Below, in pieces: positions 30,532 to 32,995 of a stretch of DNA of 32,995 nt. The position numbers and the translations under genes are program-made. Origin of the DNA: an uncultured Muribaculaceae bacterium (GTDB taxonomy: Bacteria; Bacteroidota; Bacteroidia; Bacteroidales; Muribaculaceae); contig CAJUIW010000009.1 of assembly GCA_910586895.1 (NCBI GenBank), positions 1-32,995 on the forward strand. Reading direction: 5' to 3'. Below the pieces are notes generated by a model. That model was not told the DNA's origin. It was given only the letters and a program-made list of their open reading frames with translations, and searched no databases. Position 1 is the first letter of the stretch; the number at the start of each line of letters is the position of its first letter.

Positions 30532-31971
30532 TTATTTCTTCTGCTGCATGGGACGCCCGGTGTGGTTGAACTTAACCTCCAGAGGAACATTCTTTTCCAT
30601 GGCTATACGCGAAGTGGTAGGATATTCGAGCTTGTCGAGTTCAGCCACGGCAGCCTCGATGTCGCCAAGGAGCTGGTCGGCCATATCACGGCTGAATCCA
30701 TACTTACATACTATACGCATCACCACTACATTCTCGATATTGGCAGGCATCGTATAGGCAGGAACCATCCATCCCTTCTGAGCCAGCTTATCCTGAAGAT
30801 CGAACAGGGTCCAGCGTGCAGTCTTCTCATGTTCCGGAGTCATGTACCAGCAGAACAGCGGATTGACAACTTCATCGGAATAGTTGGTAAACTGCGGCAT
30901 GCTGCCGATCTTGCTATGCAGATATTTCGCTACGGTCATAGTGTTGAACTGTACTTCCTTATAGCCCTCGAATCCAAGGCGTATAAACTGATAGTACTGA
31001 CCCAGGATCTGAGCGGCAGGACGAGAGAAGTTAAGACCTACCTGCTGAATCTCAGCACCGAGATAGTTGACACTGAACGACATTTCGCTCGGCAGATACT
31101 TCTTGTCACGCCATACTACCCAACCGAGGCCCGGATAAACAAGGCCGTACTTATGACCTGATGTACTGATGGAGTAAACCCACTTCAGGCGGAAGTCCCA
31201 CTTGAGGTCAGGATTCAGGAACGGCAGAATGAAGCCACCCGAAGCAGCATCGATATGGATAGGAATATTGTAACCAGTCTTGGCGTTGTATTCATCAAGC
31301 GCGGCGTCAATCGCAGCCACATCATCGTTCAGTCCGGTCCATGTCACACCCTGGATAGGCACAACACAGATAGTGTTTTCATCGCACAGGTCAATCACAG
31401 CCTGCGGGTCAAGGGTAGTCTTTTCAATGGTCAGAGGCACGGTACGCATCTCAATCTGCCATAACTGGGCAAATTTTTCCCATACAATCTGATAGCCGGT
31501 AGAAATGATGAAGTTAGGCTTGTCATAGGGCTTGCCTTCGGCTTTACGGCGTTCACGCCATCGGATCCAGGCAGCCACACCGCCAAGCATACATGCCTCG
31601 GAAGAGCCTATGGCAAGGGCGCCTGTCTTCCACTTGGCTGTCTCAGGAGTATGCCACAGATTGGCCATGATGTTGATACACTTGGCATTCATCACAGCAA
31701 TACGGGGATACTCCGTCTCGTCGATATAGTTGATATTGATAGCTTCATTCATCAGACGGGTAGCATACTCGTCCATATAGGTGCCTACGAAAGTGGCAAG
31801 GTTCAGACGGGGCTGTGTCTGCGCAAAAGTTTCATCTTTTACCATCTGGTATGCTACTTCCGGAGTAGTAGGCCCGTCAGGTATTGTGTCAACGGGAGAA
31901 GGTTGAAGCATTGCATTCGTTGCAAAAGTTTCTGATTTGGCATCGCCATCACGAAAAGTCTTGTCAATCAT
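30532..31971 (-). CDS. gadB: glutamate decarboxylase (PLP)
   Basis: The protein has 479 residues. It converts glutamate to GABA and CO2 while consuming a proton, which protects against acid. Seen: IGSSEACMLGG (phosphate-binding), HIDAASGG (238-245) and STSGHKYGLVYPG with the PLP lysine K274, near E. coli GadB K276. The C terminus contains FNHT, with H470 in the place of the E. coli FKHT tail whose His closes the active site at neutral pH, followed by eight more residues. In Bacteroides gad is usually joined by glutaminase and antiporter genes; here neither is adjacent. The upstream region carries a tandem 11-bp repeat at 32053-32074. Confidence 0.96.
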   Translation of the reverse strand: MIDKTFRDGDAKSETFATNAMLQPSPVDTIPDGPTTPEVAYQMVKDETFAQTQPRLNLATFVGTYMDEYATRLMNEAININYIDETEYPRIAVMNAKCINIMANLWHTPETAKWKTGALAIGSSEACMLGGVAAWIRWRERRKAEGKPYDKPNFIISTGYQIVWEKFAQLWQIEMRTVPLTIEKTTLDPQAVIDLCDENTICVVPIQGVTWTGLNDDVAAIDAALDEYNAKTGYNIPIHIDAASGGFILPFLNPDLKWDFRLKWVYSISTSGHKYGLVYPGLGWVVWRDKKYLPSEMSFSVNYLGAEIQQVGLNFSRPAAQILGQYYQFIRLGFEGYKEVQFNTMTVAKYLHSKIGSMPQFTNYSDEVVNPLFCWYMTPEHEKTARWTLFDLQDKLAQKGWMVPAYTMPANIENVVVMRIVCKYGFSRDMADQLLGDIEAAVAELDKLEYPTTSRIAMEKNVPLEVKFNHTGRPMQQKK

Positions 31972-32052
31972 TGTCTGATAATTTTGAGTGTGTTATTTTA
32001 ATTGTGTTTACTCAGCAAAATGAAAGCGAATGCCCTGTTGGTTCGAATTTCT

Positions 32053-32074
32053 TTTATTAGACCTTTATTAGACC
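32053..32074. repeat. tandem 11-bp repeat upstream of gadB
   Basis: TTTATTAGACC occurs twice back to back (32053-32063 and 32064-32074) without mismatch. It lies about 80-100 nt upstream of the gadB start. An 11-bp period puts both copies on the same DNA face, as for OmpR-type or similar regulators, but replication slippage is equally possible. Confidence 0.5.
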
Positions 32075-32115
32075 TTGCTCGCTCCCGTATTTGTTGTTTG
32101 TCTACTGTAAAACAG

Positions 32116-32144
32116 CAGAGGCCCGAATTAAGTTCGGGCCTCTG
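32116..32144 (-). terminator. strong terminator of the repeat-protein gene
   Basis: CAGAGGCCCGAA (32116-32127) and TTCGGGCCTCTG (32133-32144) are perfect 12-bp arms with a 5-nt loop. It lies 20 nt past the stop of the minus-strand gene at 32165 and is followed on that strand by CTGTTTTAC. Confidence 0.8.
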
Positions 32145-32164
32145 ACATTTTAACTTTGTTAAAA

Positions 32165-32995
32165 TCACACTCCTATGCTGAGCGTCGTGAAGTAGCGCTG
32201 TCCTGCATCAGTGAACGATGCTGTAAAATCAAGGGTCACATACTGATTGCCTGTACCATACCATGTCACCTCAGATCCGTTGACATTGACAGGCATTCCG
32301 AACCGCCCACACAGTACGTTGTAGACATCGCGGTAACGTGACATATCATAGCCTACGGTCGAATAGAAGAAACGCGATCCTATGAAGCCGCCGGGGCCAT
32401 AGTACATCGTAGCATCAGGCCAGTAGAAATCGAATTGAGGTACATTACGCAGATATACTTCATTCGAACCATATCCGTCAATCGTGTATCCGCCATAGAG
32501 CAACCGGTCAATAGCTGTATTTACAGTCATCCCTACCGTTATACCAAGTATATCGGACCAAAGGCTGATTCTGCGGACCGGCCGCCATGCAGCCGGAGGT
32601 ACCGGACGATAGAAAGGACGCCTTGGAGCCAATCCGGGACGGTGGGGCCGAGCCATAACAGGCGGACGGGAAGCTCCGGGGCGCAATACCGGTACATGTG
32701 CAGGTCCACCCGGATGCCACCCATGTGAATTACCGGGACGATTACCTACCCCGGGGCGACCGTTGCCAGGCTTTCCACCGCCGGGACGCAGCCCATTGTG
32801 GTTGCCGTTGTGGTTACCTCCACCGGGACGCAGGCCATTGTGATTGCCATTGTGGTTGCCGTTCTGGTTGCCTCCACCGGGACGCAGGCCATTGTGATTG
32901 CCATTGTGGTTGCCGTTGTGGTTACCTCCACCGGGACGCAGGCCATTGTGATTGCCATTGTGGTTGCCGTTCTGGTTGCCTCCACCGGGACGCAA
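32165..32995 (-). CDS. Gly/Asn/His-repeat protein, N terminus outside the window
   Basis: 276 residues are visible; the frame is open at the window edge and the first visible codon is TTG (Leu) within a repeat, so the true start is beyond 32995. Residues 1-68 are tandem copies of an 18-residue unit (LRPGGG then NxNGNHNGNHNG), then a Gly/Pro/Arg/His-rich stretch (69-140) with several PxxRP motifs. The C-terminal 135 residues are ordered-looking (ISLWSDILGITVGMTVNTAIDRLLYGGYTIDGYG, FDFYWPDATMYYGPGG). They have the sound of a beta-rich secreted or surface domain. I do not recognise the family. The repeats may bind metal or act as a flexible spacer. Confidence 0.7.
   Translation of the reverse strand: MRPGGGNQNGNHNGNHNGLRPGGGNHNGNHNGNHNGLRPGGGNQNGNHNGNHNGLRPGGGNHNGNHNGLRPGGGKPGNGRPGVGNRPGNSHGWHPGGPAHVPVLRPGASRPPVMARPHRPGLAPRRPFYRPVPPAAWRPVRRISLWSDILGITVGMTVNTAIDRLLYGGYTIDGYGSNEVYLRNVPQFDFYWPDATMYYGPGGFIGSRFFYSTVGYDMSRYRDVYNVLCGRFGMPVNVNGSEVTWYGTGNQYVTLDFTASFTDAGQRYFTTLSIGV
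32792..32995. repeat. 54-bp in-frame tandem repeat with a 108-bp super-period
   Basis: Three full 54-bp units (32942-32995, 32888-32941, 32834-32887) and one 42-bp unit (32792-32833) encode the 18-residue motif. The units alternate: those encoding NQN carry gcctcc and those encoding NHN carry acctcc, so the real period is 108 bp. The array continues beyond the window. Confidence 0.9.

Noticed and set aside
32053..32074. Tandem TTTATTAGACC as an attachment site or insertion duplication.
   Set aside because: The copies are adjacent with no element between them and no integrase or transposase nearby.
32792..32995. Regular repeats that might be taken for a CRISPR array.
   Set aside because: The units are contiguous, in frame, without unique spacers, and encode a clear 18-residue protein repeat.

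Overview
The window looks like a chromosomal segment of a gut-type Bacteroidota bacterium, most likely order Bacteroidales and possibly Muribaculaceae. The evidence is repeated matches to the Bacteroidota promoter pattern TTTG-N19/20-TAnnTTTG, a NigD-like lipoprotein, an MBOAT/DHHW O-acylation cluster, a gut-type glutamate decarboxylase and the near absence of Shine-Dalgarno sequences. I see no insertion sequence, prophage, CRISPR array or replication origin. Coding density is high: the longest gene-free stretches are about 190-230 bp, and none exceeds 300 bp.

Layout. 1-53: 5' part of a tRNA-Lys. 177-4757 (minus): small membrane protein, a UvrA paralogue lacking the UvrB-binding insert, a CNNM/CBS membrane protein and a small secreted protein. 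4910-6275 (plus): MarR-GNAT fusion plus cupin, with a palindromic operator on the promoter. 6317-6757 (minus): membrane protein. 6831-13915 (minus): seven-gene envelope efflux operon (LytS-type kinase, LytTR regulator, TolC, MacA, MacB ATPase, MacB permease, Spy-like Gly-rich protein) ending in a long hairpin. 14027-15860 (minus): ECF sigma factor and a presumed anti-sigma/beta-barrel fusion. 15994-16686 (minus): NigD-like lipoprotein. 16881-17506 (plus): three tiny two-helix membrane proteins, two of them tandem paralogues. 17554-21975 (minus): PhoB/PhoR-like two-component system followed by a PiT-PhoU phosphate transporter. 22207-24425 (plus): tgt and an LptF/LptG permease, overlapping. 24542-30344 (minus): O-acylation operon (SGNH hydrolase, MBOAT, two DHHW proteins) and manA. 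30532-31971 (minus): glutamate decarboxylase. 32165-32995 (minus): 3' part of a gene with Asn-His-Asn-Gly tandem repeats, running off the window.

How the genes work together. The window is dominated by envelope functions: efflux, LPS export, surface or wall O-acylation, envelope-linked sigma control and phosphate uptake, each beside its own candidate regulator. The best candidates for something undescribed are the small membrane protein cluster, the MarR-GNAT/cupin unit with its visible operator, a LytTR-type direct repeat in front of tolC-macAB, the sigma/anti-sigma-barrel pair and the double-DHHW O-acylation module. Tgt has lost the three cysteines of the usual zinc site. All family assignments come from motif recognition by eye; no database search was run.
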